Of a DNA stretch of 11,959 nucleotides, positions 1 through 8,249 are shown piece after piece. Numbering within the stretch: position 1 is the first letter of the stretch; each line of letters begins with the position of its first letter. The DNA is from Pseudomonadota bacterium. GTDB lineage: Bacteria > Pseudomonadota > Alphaproteobacteria > Rhizobiales > Methylopilaceae. A program made the translations under genes and the position numbers. The notes below the pieces were generated by a model that worked only from the letters and a program-made list of their open reading frames with translations, did not search any database and was not told the DNA's origin. The stretch spans positions 1 through 11,959 of the forward strand of contig JAEWEX010000203.1 of assembly GCA_023389135.1 (NCBI GenBank). Direction: 5' to 3'.

Positions 1-1788
1 CTGATCAACCATCCGCTCGATTGCCCCATCTGCGACCAGGGCGGCGAATGCGACCTGCAGGACCAGGCCATGGCCTACGGGATCGACAAGAACCGCTACA
101 TCGAGAACAAGCGCGCCGTCGAGGACAAGCACATCGGGCCGCTGGTCAAGACGATCATGACGCGGTGCATCCATTGCACGCGCTGCGTCCGCTTCGTCTC
201 GGAGGTCACGGGCGTCGCCGAGCTGGGCGCCATCGGGCGCGGCGAGGACATGGAGATCACGACCTATCTCGAGGCGGCCATGTCGTCCGAGCTGCAGGGC
301 AACGTGATCGATCTGTGCCCCGTCGGCGCGCTGACGTCCAAGCCCTATGCCTTCAAGGCGCGGCCGTGGGAACTGTCCAAGACGGAGTCCGTGGACGTGA
401 TGGACGCGCTCGGCTCCGCGATCCGCGTCGACGCCCGCGGCCGCGAGGTCATGCGCATCCTGCCGCGCCTCAACGAGGACGTGAACGAGGAGTGGATCTC
501 CGACAAGACCCGCTTCGTCTGGGACGGCCTCGGCGCGCAGCGGCTGGACCGGCCCTATGTCCGCGAGGGCGGACGGCTGAGGCCCGCGAGCTGGGTCGAG
601 GCGCTGGAGGCGGCGGCTGCGCGGCTCAAGGCCGCGGAGCCCGCGCGCACCGGCGCCATCGCCGGCGACCTCGCCACTGTCGAGGAGATGTTCGCGCTGA
701 AGGACCTCATGGGCCGCATCGGCTCGGGCAACATCGACTGCCGCCAGGACGGCGTCGCGCTCGATCCCGCCCACGGCCGGTCGAGCTACCTCTTCAACGC
801 CACCATCGCGGGGATCGAGCAGGCCGATGCGCTGCTGATCATCGGCTCCAACCCGCGGCTTGAGGCGCCGGTCTTGAACGCGCGCATCCGCAAGCGCTGG
901 CGGGCCGGCGGGTTCCCCATCGCGGTGGTCGGCGAGCCGGCCGACCTGACCTACGGCTACGAGCACATCGGCGCCGGTCCCGACACGCTGGCCGAACTCC
1001 TCGACGGCGGTCATTCGGTAATGGAGCGCCTCAAGGGCGCAAAGCGGCCGCTGGTGATCGTGGGGCAGGGCGCGCTCGCCCGGTCCGACGGCGGCGCGGT
1101 GCTGGCGCTGGCGGCGCGGCTCGCCCAGGCGATCGGCGCGGTCGCCGAGGGCTGGAACGGCTTCTCTATCCTTCACACGGCGGCCTCCCGCGTCGGTGGG
1201 CTCGACCTCGGCTTCGTGCCGGCGAAGGGCGGCCTGGATGTCGCCGGCATGCTGGCGCCCGGCGCGCTGGACGTGCTGTTCCTGCTGGGCGCGGACGAGG
1301 TGACCGTGCCGGATGGCGCCTTCACCATCTATATCGGCAGCCATGGCGACCGCGGCGCGCACCGCGCCGACGTCATCCTGCCGGGCGCCGCCTATACCGA
1401 GAAGTCGGGCCTCTACGTCAACACCGAGGGCCGGGTGCAGCGCGCCAACCGCGCCGCCTTCCCGCCGGGCGAGGCGCGCGAGGACTGGGCGATCCTCAGG
1501 GCGCTGTCGGAGCCGGCGGGACACAGGCTGCCCTATGACAGCCTGCCGGACCTGCGCCGCGCGCTGGTCGCCGCGCACCCGCATTTCGGCATGCTGGACG
1601 AGGTGTCGGCCGCAGATCCCGCGGGCGTCGCGGCCCTCGCCGGCCTCAAGGGCCGCACCCGCAAGGGCGCGTTCGCGCCGGCGGTGAGCGACTTCTACCT
1701 GACCAACCCGATCGCGCGCGCCTCCCGGGTCATGGCCGAGGTCAGCGCGCTCGCGGCGGCCCGGCAGACGCCGCAGGCGGCCGAGTGA
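1..1788 (+). CDS. nuoG: NADH-quinone oxidoreductase subunit G (5' partial)
   Basis: Peripheral-arm iron-sulfur subunit of complex I, which passes electrons from the NuoE/NuoF module toward quinone. The reading frame is open from base 1 with no start, so the N-terminus, including the ferredoxin-like domain that binds the 2Fe-2S cluster N1b, lies upstream. 595 residues are visible; alphaproteobacterial homologs are usually near 690. At the very start is the His-plus-three-Cys motif of cluster N5 (H4, C8, C11, C17 of the visible protein, in [14 protein letters not shown]). Cluster N4 ligands follow as C56, C59, C62 and C106 (CIHCTRC, then [11 protein letters not shown]). The rest, from about residue 120, is the molybdopterin-oxidoreductase-like fold that this family keeps as a structural domain. 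The stop overlaps the first possible nuoH start. An internal ATG at 70 would cut off the N5 motif and is not the true start. Identification is by family motifs and operon context and is secure. Confidence 0.97.
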   Translation: MINHPLDCPICDQGGECDLQDQAMAYGIDKNRYIENKRAVEDKHIGPLVKTIMTRCIHCTRCVRFVSEVTGVAELGAIGRGEDMEITTYLEAAMSSELQGNVIDLCPVGALTSKPYAFKARPWELSKTESVDVMDALGSAIRVDARGREVMRILPRLNEDVNEEWISDKTRFVWDGLGAQRLDRPYVREGGRLRPASWVEALEAAAARLKAAEPARTGAIAGDLATVEEMFALKDLMGRIGSGNIDCRQDGVALDPAHGRSSYLFNATIAGIEQADALLIIGSNPRLEAPVLNARIRKRWRAGGFPIAVVGEPADLTYGYEHIGAGPDTLAELLDGGHSVMERLKGAKRPLVIVGQGALARSDGGAVLALAARLAQAIGAVAEGWNGFSILHTAASRVGGLDLGFVPAKGGLDVAGMLAPGALDVLFLLGADEVTVPDGAFTIYIGSHGDRGAHRADVILPGAAYTEKSGLYVNTEGRVQRANRAAFPPGEAREDWAILRALSEPAGHRLPYDSLPDLRRALVAAHPHFGMLDEVSAADPAGVAALAGLKGRTRKGAFAPAVSDFYLTNPIARASRVMAEVSALAAARQTPQAAE

Positions 1789-1789
1789 T

Positions 1790-1793
1790 GGAG
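1790..1793 (+). promoter_or_regulatory. Ribosome-binding site deciding the nuoH start
   Basis: GGAG six bases upstream of ATG 1800. It lies just past the nuoG stop codon (1786-1788), so ribosomes ending nuoG could re-initiate here. It favours ATG 1800 over GTG 1785 and ATG 1788. This is inferred from spacing only. Confidence 0.5.
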
Positions 1794-1799
1794 CCTTCC

Positions 1800-2840
1800 A
1801 TGGACCAGGGCGCGTCCCTCTCCGACTACCTGCTGGATGCCGCGATCCTCGTCGGCCAGAGCGTGCTGCTGCTCGTGGCGCTGCTGCTGATGGTGGCCTA
1901 CCTGCTGCTGGCCGACCGCAAGATCTGGGCGGCGGTGCAGCTCCGGCGCGGGCCCAACGTGGTCGGGCCGTTCGGCCTGTTCCAGTCCTTCGCCGACCTG
2001 CTGAAGTTCGTGCTGAAGGAGCCGGTGCTGCCGGCGGGCTCCAACAAGGGCGTGTTCCTCCTGGCGCCGCTGGTGTCCGCCGTGCTCGCGCTCGCGGCCT
2101 GGGCCGTGGTGCCCGTGGCCGACGGCTGGGTGATCGCCGACATCAATGTCGGCATCCTCTACATCTTCGCGATCTCGTCGCTGGGCGTGTACGGCGTGAT
2201 CATGGGCGGCTGGGCGTCCAACTCGAAATACGCCTTCCTCGGCGCGCTGCGCTCGGCGGCGCAGATGGTGTCCTACGAGGTCTCCATCGGCTTCGTGATC
2301 ATCACGGTGCTGCTCTGCGTCGGCTCGCTGAACCTCACCGACATCGTGCTGGCGCAGGACACGCCCTGGGGCATGCTAGGATGGTTCTGGCTGCCGCTGT
2401 TCCCGATGTTCGTGATCTTCTTCATCTCGGCGCTGGCGGAGACCAACAGGCCGCCCTTCGACCTGCCCGAGGCCGAATCGGAGCTGGTGGCGGGCTTCAT
2501 GGTCGAGTACGGCTCGACGCCGTACATGATGTTCATGCTCGGCGAGTATGTGGCCATCGTGACCATGTGCTCGCTGACCGTGATCCTGTTCATGGGCGGC
2601 TGGCTGTCGCCGATCCCGTTCGCGCCCTTCACCTGGCTGCCCGGCGTGTTCTGGTTCGTGTTCAAGGTCGTGCTGGTGTTCTCCATGTTCGCCATGGTGA
2701 AGGCGTTCGTTCCGCGCTACCGCTACGACCAGCTCATGCGGCTCGGCTGGAAGGTGTTCCTGCCGATCTCGCTGGCCTCCGTGGTGGTCGTGGCCGGCGT
2801 CCTGCATTTCATGGGCTGGGCGCCGGGGGCGGGGGGCTGA
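1800..2840 (+). CDS. nuoH: NADH-quinone oxidoreductase subunit H
   Basis: Membrane subunit at the foot of the complex I peripheral arm. It forms much of the quinone chamber and the start of the proton path. 346 residues from the chosen start, typical for the family, with about eight hydrophobic helices. Family signatures are clear: [20 protein letters not shown] (residues 38-57), [13 protein letters not shown] (63-75) and [20 protein letters not shown] (211-230). The acidic residues E160, E214, E225 and E227 match the functional glutamates known in the family. Three in-frame starts exist: GTG 1785 and ATG 1788, which overlap the nuoG stop, and ATG 1800. I chose 1800 because a GGAG lies six bases before it, whereas the earlier starts have only weak purine stretches; translation coupled to nuoG from 1788 remains possible. 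The stop is two bases before the small downstream gene. Confidence 0.97.
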   Translation: MDQGASLSDYLLDAAILVGQSVLLLVALLLMVAYLLLADRKIWAAVQLRRGPNVVGPFGLFQSFADLLKFVLKEPVLPAGSNKGVFLLAPLVSAVLALAAWAVVPVADGWVIADINVGILYIFAISSLGVYGVIMGGWASNSKYAFLGALRSAAQMVSYEVSIGFVIITVLLCVGSLNLTDIVLAQDTPWGMLGWFWLPLFPMFVIFFISALAETNRPPFDLPEAESELVAGFMVEYGSTPYMMFMLGEYVAIVTMCSLTVILFMGGWLSPIPFAPFTWLPGVFWFVFKVVLVFSMFAMVKAFVPRYRYDQLMRLGWKVFLPISLASVVVVAGVLHFMGWAPGAGG

Positions 2841-2842
2841 GA

Positions 2843-3082
2843 GTGGAACTCTCCGCCGGCTCCCTGATCGGCGCCGCCATCGGCCTCGCAGGCGCCGTGG
2901 TCGAGTGGCGGCTGGTGCTGCCGATGCTCGAGGACAAGCTGCGCGAGGGGGCGGCCGCGCGCGGCGAGGAGCCGGGGGAGGCGGAGCGGCGCATGGGCGT
3001 CGTCAGGCTCGGCTTCGGGCTCAGCGCGCTGGCGCTGCCGCTGGTCGGGTTCGTGATGGGAAGTTTCGTCGGCGCGCCGTGA
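2843..3082 (+). CDS. Small two-helix membrane protein of unknown function in the nuo operon
   Basis: A 79-residue protein that I do not recognise, filling the whole space between nuoH and nuoI. It starts at GTG, two bases after the nuoH stop, which suggests coupled translation; the ribosome-binding site is poor (a G run at 2831-2836). No upstream ATG lies in this frame after the nuoH stop, and the first internal ATG (2924) would remove the first helix. Predicted layout: hydrophobic Gly/Ala-rich helix at residues 4-20, a highly charged segment at 30-55 (LEDKLREG, then EEPGEAERR), and a second hydrophobic helix at 56-76. That is a helical hairpin with the charged loop probably in the cytoplasm. 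Only four of 79 codons end in A or T, the same strong GC3 pattern as the nuo genes, so it is very likely coding. It could be an accessory or assembly factor of complex I or simply a lineage-specific passenger; position is the only evidence. Confidence 0.75.
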   Translation: MELSAGSLIGAAIGLAGAVVEWRLVLPMLEDKLREGAAARGEEPGEAERRMGVVRLGFGLSALALPLVGFVMGSFVGAP

Positions 3083-3112
3083 GGCCGCGCCGCAACCGAG
3101 GACGAGAGAGCG

Positions 3113-3601
3113 ATGCGCCTGGATCAAGCGGCGAAATCGGTGTTCCTGAAGGAGTTCGTCTCGGCGTTCTTCCTCTCGATGCGCTATTTCTTCAAGCCGA
3201 AGGCGACGCTGAACTACCCCTTCGAGAAGGGGCCGATCAGCCCGCGCTTCCGCGGCGAGCACGTGCTGCGGCGCTATCCCAACGGGGAGGAGCGCTGCAT
3301 CGCGTGCAAGCTGTGCGAGGCCATCTGCCCGGCGCAGGCCATCACCATCGAGGCCGGCCCGCGCCGCAACGACGGCACCCGGCGCACCACGCGCTACGAC
3401 ATCGACATGGTGAAGTGCATCTATTGCGGCTTCTGCCAGGAGGCGTGCCCGGTGGATGCCATCGTCGAGGGACCGAACTTCGAGTTCGCGACCGAGACCC
3501 GCGAGGAGCTCTACTACGACAAGGAGCGCCTGCTGGCGAACGGCGACCGCTGGGAGCGGGAGATCGCGCGGCGGCTCGCGCTCGATGCGCCCTACCGGTG
3601 A
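3113..3601 (+). CDS. nuoI: NADH-quinone oxidoreductase subunit I
   Basis: Ferredoxin-like subunit of the complex I connecting module. It carries the two 4Fe-4S clusters N6a and N6b that pass electrons toward cluster N2 and quinone. 162 residues, the usual alphaproteobacterial and mitochondrial (TYKY-type) length. Two complete ferredoxin motifs are present: C62, C65, C68 and C72 ([12 protein letters not shown]), and C102, C105, C108 and C112 ([12 protein letters not shown]). As usual in such pairs, the last cysteine of each motif should ligate the other cluster. The N-terminal region, with [20 protein letters not shown] (20-39), is the amphipathic membrane-contacting part typical of the family. 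ATG 3113 is preceded by purine-rich GAGG (3098-3101) and GAGAGAG (3104-3110). It lies 30 bases after the small-protein gene and 76 bases before nuoJ. Confidence 0.98.
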   Translation: MRLDQAAKSVFLKEFVSAFFLSMRYFFKPKATLNYPFEKGPISPRFRGEHVLRRYPNGEERCIACKLCEAICPAQAITIEAGPRRNDGTRRTTRYDIDMVKCIYCGFCQEACPVDAIVEGPNFEFATETREELYYDKERLLANGDRWEREIARRLALDAPYR

Positions 3602-3641
3602 GCGCGGGTGGACGCCGCACGGCGCACGGCATAAGGAACGG

Positions 3642-3677
3642 CCGTCCCCTCCGAGGGGCGGAAAGGGGTTTTTGGGA
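3642..3677 (+). promoter_or_regulatory. Hairpin and alternative pairing before nuoJ
   Basis: In the 76-base nuoI-nuoJ spacer, CCG (3642-3644) plus CCCCT (3646-3650) can pair with AGGGG (3654-3658) plus CGG (3659-3661). This gives an eight-pair stem with one bulged T and a three-base loop. A second AGGGG (3664-3668), which is probably the nuoJ ribosome-binding site nine bases before ATG 3678, could pair with the same CCCCT, so the two pairings exclude each other. A five-T run (3669-3673) follows, but it is seven bases beyond the stem, so this is not a classical terminator. It could tune nuoJ translation, stabilise an mRNA end, or be a palindromic intergenic repeat of this genome. Pairing is seen in the sequence; function is inferred. 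Confidence 0.45.
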
Positions 3678-4286
3678 ATGAACCTGGCGTCAGCCTTCTT
3701 CTACCTGTTCGCGAGCGTCGTCGTGGCCTCGGGATTCATGGTGATCGCGTCGCGGAACCCGGTCCATTCCGTGCTGTTCCTGATCCTCGCCTTCGTGAAC
3801 GCCGCCGGGCTGTTCCTGCTGCTGGGCGCGGAGTTCCTGGCGATGATCCTGATCGTGGTCTACGTCGGCGCCGTGGCCGTGCTGTTCCTGTTCGTGGTGA
3901 TGATGCTGGACGTCGACTTCGCCGGGCTCCGGCAGGGCTTCCTGCAATACCTGCCCATCGGGGCGCTGGTGGGCCTGATCGTCCTGGTCGAGCTGGTGCT
4001 CGTGGTCGGCGCCTGGGTCGTGTCGCCGGACGCGCCGGCGCTCGCCGCCGCGCCGCTGGCGGAGGGCGTCACCAACACCGAGGCCATCGGCCGGGTGCTC
4101 TATACCGAGTTCCTCTATTTCTTCCAGGCGTCCGGCATGGTGCTGCTGGTCGCCATGATCGGCGCCATCGTGCTGACGCTGCGGCACAAGCAGGGCGTCA
4201 GGCGGCAGGACATCGCGGCCCAGGTGGCGCGCAGCAAGGCCGCCGGCATGCGCCTCCAGGACGTGAAGCCCGGGCAGGGCGGCTGA
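3678..4286 (+). CDS. nuoJ: NADH-quinone oxidoreductase subunit J
   Basis: Membrane subunit (ND6 type) linking NuoH to the antiporter-like subunits; its third helix is central to coupling quinone chemistry to proton pumping. 202 residues with five hydrophobic helices, a normal size. The conserved third helix is visible as MILIVVYVGAVAVLFLFVVM (residues 56-75), with the family Tyr at 62 and the preceding acidic E52. A basic tail from about residue 168 (RHKQGVRRQ) is probably cytoplasmic and is common in related proteins. ATG 3678 is chosen because the hydrophobic N-terminus begins there and AGGGG stands nine bases before it. The open frame runs further upstream, but that part overlaps nuoI and has no membrane-protein character. 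nuoK starts 12 bases after the stop. Confidence 0.97.
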   Translation: MNLASAFFYLFASVVVASGFMVIASRNPVHSVLFLILAFVNAAGLFLLLGAEFLAMILIVVYVGAVAVLFLFVVMMLDVDFAGLRQGFLQYLPIGALVGLIVLVELVLVVGAWVVSPDAPALAAAPLAEGVTNTEAIGRVLYTEFLYFFQASGMVLLVAMIGAIVLTLRHKQGVRRQDIAAQVARSKAAGMRLQDVKPGQGG

Positions 4287-4298
4287 GGAGCACACGAG

Positions 4299-4607
4299 AT
4301 GGACGTCGGCCTCAGCCATTACCTCGTCGTTGCGGCGATCCTGTTCACGCTCGGCGTGTTCGGCATCTTCCTCAACCGCAAGAACGTCATCGTCATCCTG
4401 ATGTCGGTCGAGCTGCTGCTGCTCGCGGTCAACATCAACCTCGTGGCGTTCTCCAGCTTCTCGGGCGACCTGGTCGGCCAGGTGTTCGCGCTGCTGGTGC
4501 TCACCGTCGCCGCCGCCGAGGCCGCCATCGGGCTCGCCATCCTCGTCGTCTTCTTCCGCAACCGCGGCTCCATCGCGGTGGACGACATCAACATGATGAA
4601 GGGCTGA
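4299..4607 (+). CDS. nuoK: NADH-quinone oxidoreductase subunit K
   Basis: Small three-helix membrane subunit (ND4L type) of the complex I proton path. 102 residues, almost exactly the family length. The two membrane glutamates essential in the family are present as E38 ([17 protein letters not shown]) and E74 ([12 protein letters not shown]), two positions later than in E. coli NuoK (E36 and E72). The [15 protein letters not shown] segment (24-38) is a family signature. A strong GAGGAG ribosome-binding site (4285-4290), partly in the nuoJ stop codon, sits eight bases before ATG 4299. The C-terminus VDDINMMKG is typical of alphaproteobacterial NuoK. nuoL begins nine bases after the stop. Confidence 0.98.
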   Translation: MDVGLSHYLVVAAILFTLGVFGIFLNRKNVIVILMSVELLLLAVNINLVAFSSFSGDLVGQVFALLVLTVAAAEAAIGLAILVVFFRNRGSIAVDDINMMKG

Positions 4608-4616
4608 CGGGCGGCC

Positions 4617-6704
4617 ATGTATCACGCGATCGTCTTCCTGCCGCTGCTGGGCGCCATCATCGCCGGCGCCATCGCGCTGGTGGGCGCCTACCGACTGCGC
4701 GCGGCCGAGCGTCCGGCGGCCCACGGGCACGGCCACGCCCACGCCCATGGCCATGCCCATGTCAGCCATCACGATGCCCGCCATGACGATCACGGCCACG
4801 GCCATGCGCCGGAATTTCCCGCTGCGCCGGGCGCGCGGCCGGCGGAGTTCGTGACCACCGGCTTCCTGATGGTGGCGGCGGTTCTGTCGTGGGTGGCGTT
4901 CTTCGACGTCACCGGCGGCGACGGCGCGACCCGGGTCCAGGTGCTGCGGTGGATGACGTCCGGCGACCTGGTAATCGACTGGGCGTTCCGCATCGACAGC
5001 CTGACGGTGGTCATGCTGGTGGTGGTGAACACGGTGTCCGCGCTCGTGCACCTCTACTCCATGGGCTACATGCACGAGGATCCGCAGCGGCCGCGGTTCT
5101 TCTGCTACCTGTCGCTGTTCACCTTCGCGATGCTGATGCTGGTGACGTCGGACAACCTGGTGCAGATGTTCTTCGGCTGGGAGGGCGTCGGTCTCGCCTC
5201 CTACCTGCTGATCGGTTTCTGGTTCAAGAAACCGTCGGCCAACGCCGCCGCCATCAAGGCCTTCGTGGTCAACCGCGTCGGCGATTTCGGCTTCCTTCTC
5301 GGCCTGTTCGGCGTGTTCGTGCTGTTCGGCTCGGTCGGGTTCGAGACCATCTTCGCCGAGGCACCCGGCCAGGCGGACGCCACCATGCGGTTCCTCGGCT
5401 GGGCAGAGGCCCATGCGATGACGGTGATCTGCCTGCTGCTGTTCATGGGGGCCATGGGCAAGTCGGCGCAGTTCCTGCTGCACACCTGGCTGCCGGACGC
5501 CATGGAGGGCCCGACGCCGGTCTCCGCGCTGATCCACGCCGCCACCATGGTGACGGCGGGCGTGTTCATGGTGGCGCGGCTGTCGCCCCTGTTCGAGCTG
5601 GCGCCGGTGGCACTGGCGGTCGTGGTCTTCATCGGCGCGACCACGGCGTTCTTCGCCGCCACCGTCGGCCTGGTGCAGAACGACATCAAGCGCGTGGTCG
5701 CCTACTCGACCTGCTCGCAGCTCGGCTACATGTTCGTGGCGCTGGGGGTCGGGGCCTATTCCGCCGGAGTGTTCCACCTGTTCACCCACGCCTTCTTCAA
5801 GGCGCTGCTGTTCCTGGGCTCCGGCGCGGTGATCCACGCCATGCACCACGAGCAGGACATCCGCCGCATGGGCGGGCTGAAGAAGTTCATCCCGTTCACG
5901 TACTGGATGATGGTCATCGGCACGCTGGCGCTGACCGGCTTCGGCATCCCGACCGTGATCGGCACCGCGGGCTATTATTCCAAGGACGCCATCATCGAGT
6001 CCGCCTTCGCGGCGGAGGGCGGCGTCGCGGTCTATGCCTTCTGGCTGACGCTGATCGCGGCCGGCCTCACCTCGTTCTATTCCTGGCGTCTGATCTTCCT
6101 GACGTTCCACGGCACGCCGCGGGCGTCGCTGGAGACGCTGAAGCACGCCCACGAGGCGCCCAAGGTCATGCTGATTCCGCTGGCCGTTCTGGCGGTCGGT
6201 GCGCTGTTCGCCGGCATGGCGTTCTACGGCGGCTTCCTGGGCGACGGCTACGCGTCGTTCTGGAAGGGCACGCTCGGCGGCGGCGACCATCCCGAGATCA
6301 TCGAGGCGATGCACCACGTGCCGCTGGCGGTGAAGCTTGCGCCGTTCTTCATGATGGCGGGCGGGTTCGCGGTGGCGTGGTGGTTCTACATCGCCGATCC
6401 CAAGGCCCCGGCGGCGCTGGCGCGGCGGCACGACCTGCTCTACCGCTTCCTGCTCAACAAGTGGTACTTCGACGAACTCTACGACGCGATCTTCGTGCGT
6501 CCCGCGAAGTGGCTCGGCCGCTTCCTGTGGAAGAAGGGCGACGGCTGGCTGATCGACGGCTTCGGCCCCGACGGCGTCTCCAGCCGGGTGATCGACGTGA
6601 CCAACCGTGTCGTGCGGCTGCAGACCGGCTTCGTCTACCACTATGCCTTCGCCATGCTGATCGGCGTCGCGGCGCTGTTCACCTGGTTCATGTTCGCCGG
6701 CTGA
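4617..6704 (+). CDS. nuoL: NADH-quinone oxidoreductase subunit L with His-rich loop
   Basis: Largest antiporter-like subunit (ND5 type), at the far end of the complex I membrane arm. 695 residues, longer than the roughly 613 of E. coli NuoL, partly because of a loop insertion after the first helix. Key pumping residues are in place: E189 ([10 protein letters not shown]), K282 ([20 protein letters not shown]), H307, K358 ([10 protein letters not shown]), H391 and K395 ([10 protein letters not shown]), and K456 (YYSKDAIIE). These correspond to E. coli E144, K229, H254, K305, H338, K342 and K399. The C-terminal part (about 460-695) should contain the long lateral helix and last transmembrane helix. 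Residues 36-63 hold 13 histidines in a His-Gly-Ala-Asp-rich stretch between helices 1 and 2; the nearby RLRAAER suggests this loop faces the cytoplasm. ATG 4617 directly precedes the usual hydrophobic N-terminus; the ribosome-binding site is weak. Confidence 0.98.
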   Translation: MYHAIVFLPLLGAIIAGAIALVGAYRLRAAERPAAHGHGHAHAHGHAHVSHHDARHDDHGHGHAPEFPAAPGARPAEFVTTGFLMVAAVLSWVAFFDVTGGDGATRVQVLRWMTSGDLVIDWAFRIDSLTVVMLVVVNTVSALVHLYSMGYMHEDPQRPRFFCYLSLFTFAMLMLVTSDNLVQMFFGWEGVGLASYLLIGFWFKKPSANAAAIKAFVVNRVGDFGFLLGLFGVFVLFGSVGFETIFAEAPGQADATMRFLGWAEAHAMTVICLLLFMGAMGKSAQFLLHTWLPDAMEGPTPVSALIHAATMVTAGVFMVARLSPLFELAPVALAVVVFIGATTAFFAATVGLVQNDIKRVVAYSTCSQLGYMFVALGVGAYSAGVFHLFTHAFFKALLFLGSGAVIHAMHHEQDIRRMGGLKKFIPFTYWMMVIGTLALTGFGIPTVIGTAGYYSKDAIIESAFAAEGGVAVYAFWLTLIAAGLTSFYSWRLIFLTFHGTPRASLETLKHAHEAPKVMLIPLAVLAVGALFAGMAFYGGFLGDGYASFWKGTLGGGDHPEIIEAMHHVPLAVKLAPFFMMAGGFAVAWWFYIADPKAPAALARRHDLLYRFLLNKWYFDELYDAIFVRPAKWLGRFLWKKGDGWLIDGFGPDGVSSRVIDVTNRVVRLQTGFVYHYAFAMLIGVAALFTWFMFAG
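4722..4805 (+). repeat. Low-complexity His-coding repeat inside nuoL
   Basis: Degenerate six-base units (variants of GGCCAC, GCCCAC, GGCCAT and GCCCAT) encode alternating His-Gly and His-Ala, residues 36-63 of NuoL. The stretch stays in frame and uses both His codons, so it is not a fresh expansion of one unit. It is a plausible hotspot for length change by slippage. Confidence 0.7.
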
Positions 6705-6717
6705 GGATCCGCAAGAA

Positions 6718-8229
6718 ATGATCGACTGGCCGATCCTCTCCGTCGTCACCTTCCTGCCGCTGCTGGGCGCGGCGTTCATCCTCGTCGTGCGCGGCGACGA
6801 CGAGATCGCGCGCCGCAACGCGCGTCACGTGGCGCTGTGGACCACGCTCGCCACCTTCCTGGTCTCGCTGCTGCTGCTGGTGGAGTTCGACGCCAACGAG
6901 ACCGGCTTCCAGTTCGTAGAGCAGACCGAGTGGCTGGGCGGCACCATCACCTACCACATGGGCGTGGACGGGCTGTCGGTGCTGTTCGTGGTGCTGACCA
7001 CCTTCCTGATGCCGATCTGCGTGCTGGCGAGCTGGCAGTCCATCGAGGTCAGGGTCAAGGAGTACATGGTCGCGTTCCTCGTGCTGGAGACGCTGATGAT
7101 CGGCGTGTTCTGCGCACTGGATCTGGTGCTGTTCTACCTGTTCTTCGAGGGCGGCCTGATCCCGATGTTCCTGATCATCGGCATCTGGGGCGGCAAGCGG
7201 CGGGTCTACGCCTCCTTCAAGTTCTTCCTCTACACGCTGCTGGGCTCGGTGCTGATGCTGCTCGCCATCATGGCGATGTACTGGCAGGCCGGCACCACCG
7301 ACATCGTGGCGCTGCTGGAGCATGATTTCCCCGCCGGGATGCAGACCTGGCTGTGGCTGGCGTTCTTCGCCTCGTTCGCGGTGAAGATGCCCATGTGGCC
7401 GGTCCACACCTGGCTTCCCGACGCGCATGTGGAGGCGCCGACGGCGGGCTCCGTGATCCTCGCCGCCATCCTGCTGAAGATGGGCGGCTACGGCTTCCTC
7501 AGGTTCTCGCTGCCGATGTTCCCGCTGGCGTCGGCGGATTTCGCGCCGCTGGTGTTCACGCTGTCGGTGGTGGCCATCATCTACACCTCGCTGGTGGCGC
7601 TGATGCAGGAGGACATCAAGAAGCTGATCGCCTATTCGTCGGTCGCCCATATGGGTTTCGTGACCATGGGCATCTTCACCATGACCGAGCAGGGCGTTCA
7701 GGGCGCGCTGTTCCAGATGATCAGCCACGGCTTCATCTCGGGCGCGCTGTTCCTGTGCGTGGGCGTGGTCTACGACCGGCTGCACACCCGCGAGATCGCC
7801 GCCTATGGCGGGCTGGTCAACCGAATGCCGCTCTACGCCGCGGTGTTCATGGTGTTCACCATGGCCAATGTCGGCCTGCCGGGCACGTCGGGCTTCGTCG
7901 GCGAGTTCCTGACCCTGCTGGCGGCGTTCGAGGCCAACACCTGGGTCGCGTTCTTCGCCACCACCGGCGTCATCCTCTCGGCGTGCTACGCGCTGTGGCT
8001 CTACCGCAAGGTGGTATTCGGCCCGATCGAGAAGCAGTCGCTGCGCGAGATGACCGACCTCAACGGCCGCGAGATGGCGATCCTGGCGCCTCTGGTGGTG
8101 CTCACCATCCTGTTCGGCGTCTGGCCGGTGCCGATCCTCGACGCCACGGCGACCTCCGTCGACAACCTCGTCACCAACACCGCCGCGGCGATCCAGGCGG
8201 CCTCCGACGCCGCGCTCGCCGCCCGCTGA
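6718..8229 (+). CDS. nuoM: NADH-quinone oxidoreductase subunit M
   Basis: Antiporter-like proton-pumping subunit (ND4 type) of the complex I membrane arm, placed between NuoL and NuoN in the complex. 503 residues, normal for the family, with about 14 helices. Essential residues are visible: E144 in [11 protein letters not shown]223 in [20 protein letters not shown], and K254 in [10 protein letters not shown], matching E. coli E144, K234 and K265. The later antiporter-repeat signature [18 protein letters not shown] is also present. The start is supported by GAGGA (6703-6707), which overlaps the nuoL stop codon ten bases before ATG 6718, and by the typical N-terminus. The gap to nuoL is 13 bases and to nuoN 20 bases. 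Confidence 0.98.
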   Translation: MIDWPILSVVTFLPLLGAAFILVVRGDDEIARRNARHVALWTTLATFLVSLLLLVEFDANETGFQFVEQTEWLGGTITYHMGVDGLSVLFVVLTTFLMPICVLASWQSIEVRVKEYMVAFLVLETLMIGVFCALDLVLFYLFFEGGLIPMFLIIGIWGGKRRVYASFKFFLYTLLGSVLMLLAIMAMYWQAGTTDIVALLEHDFPAGMQTWLWLAFFASFAVKMPMWPVHTWLPDAHVEAPTAGSVILAAILLKMGGYGFLRFSLPMFPLASADFAPLVFTLSVVAIIYTSLVALMQEDIKKLIAYSSVAHMGFVTMGIFTMTEQGVQGALFQMISHGFISGALFLCVGVVYDRLHTREIAAYGGLVNRMPLYAAVFMVFTMANVGLPGTSGFVGEFLTLLAAFEANTWVAFFATTGVILSACYALWLYRKVVFGPIEKQSLREMTDLNGREMAILAPLVVLTILFGVWPVPILDATATSVDNLVTNTAAAIQAASDAALAAR

Positions 8230-8249
8230 CCGCTCGCGAGACACCGACC

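Noticed and set aside
3642..3673. Rho-independent terminator between nuoI and nuoJ.
   Set aside because: The T run is only five long, lies seven bases beyond the stem with AAAGGGG in between, and interrupts an obligate gene set. Kept only as a possible regulatory hairpin.
4889..6721. A 610-residue plus-strand open frame overlapping nuoL in another frame.
   Set aside because: Arg/Gly-rich nonsense translation, while nuoL in the other frame has all catalytic residues.
3690..6818. A 1042-residue open frame on the minus strand opposite nuoJ-nuoM.
   Set aside because: The translation is Arg/His/Glu/Gln-rich with no domain signature, as expected for the complement of high-GC membrane-protein genes. 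The plus strand codes for clearly recognised subunits throughout.
7353..8249. An N-terminal extension of NuoN reading upstream through nuoM.
   Set aside because: The extension is the out-of-frame shadow of nuoM. NuoN family length and hydrophobic N-terminus fit a start at 8250/8253.
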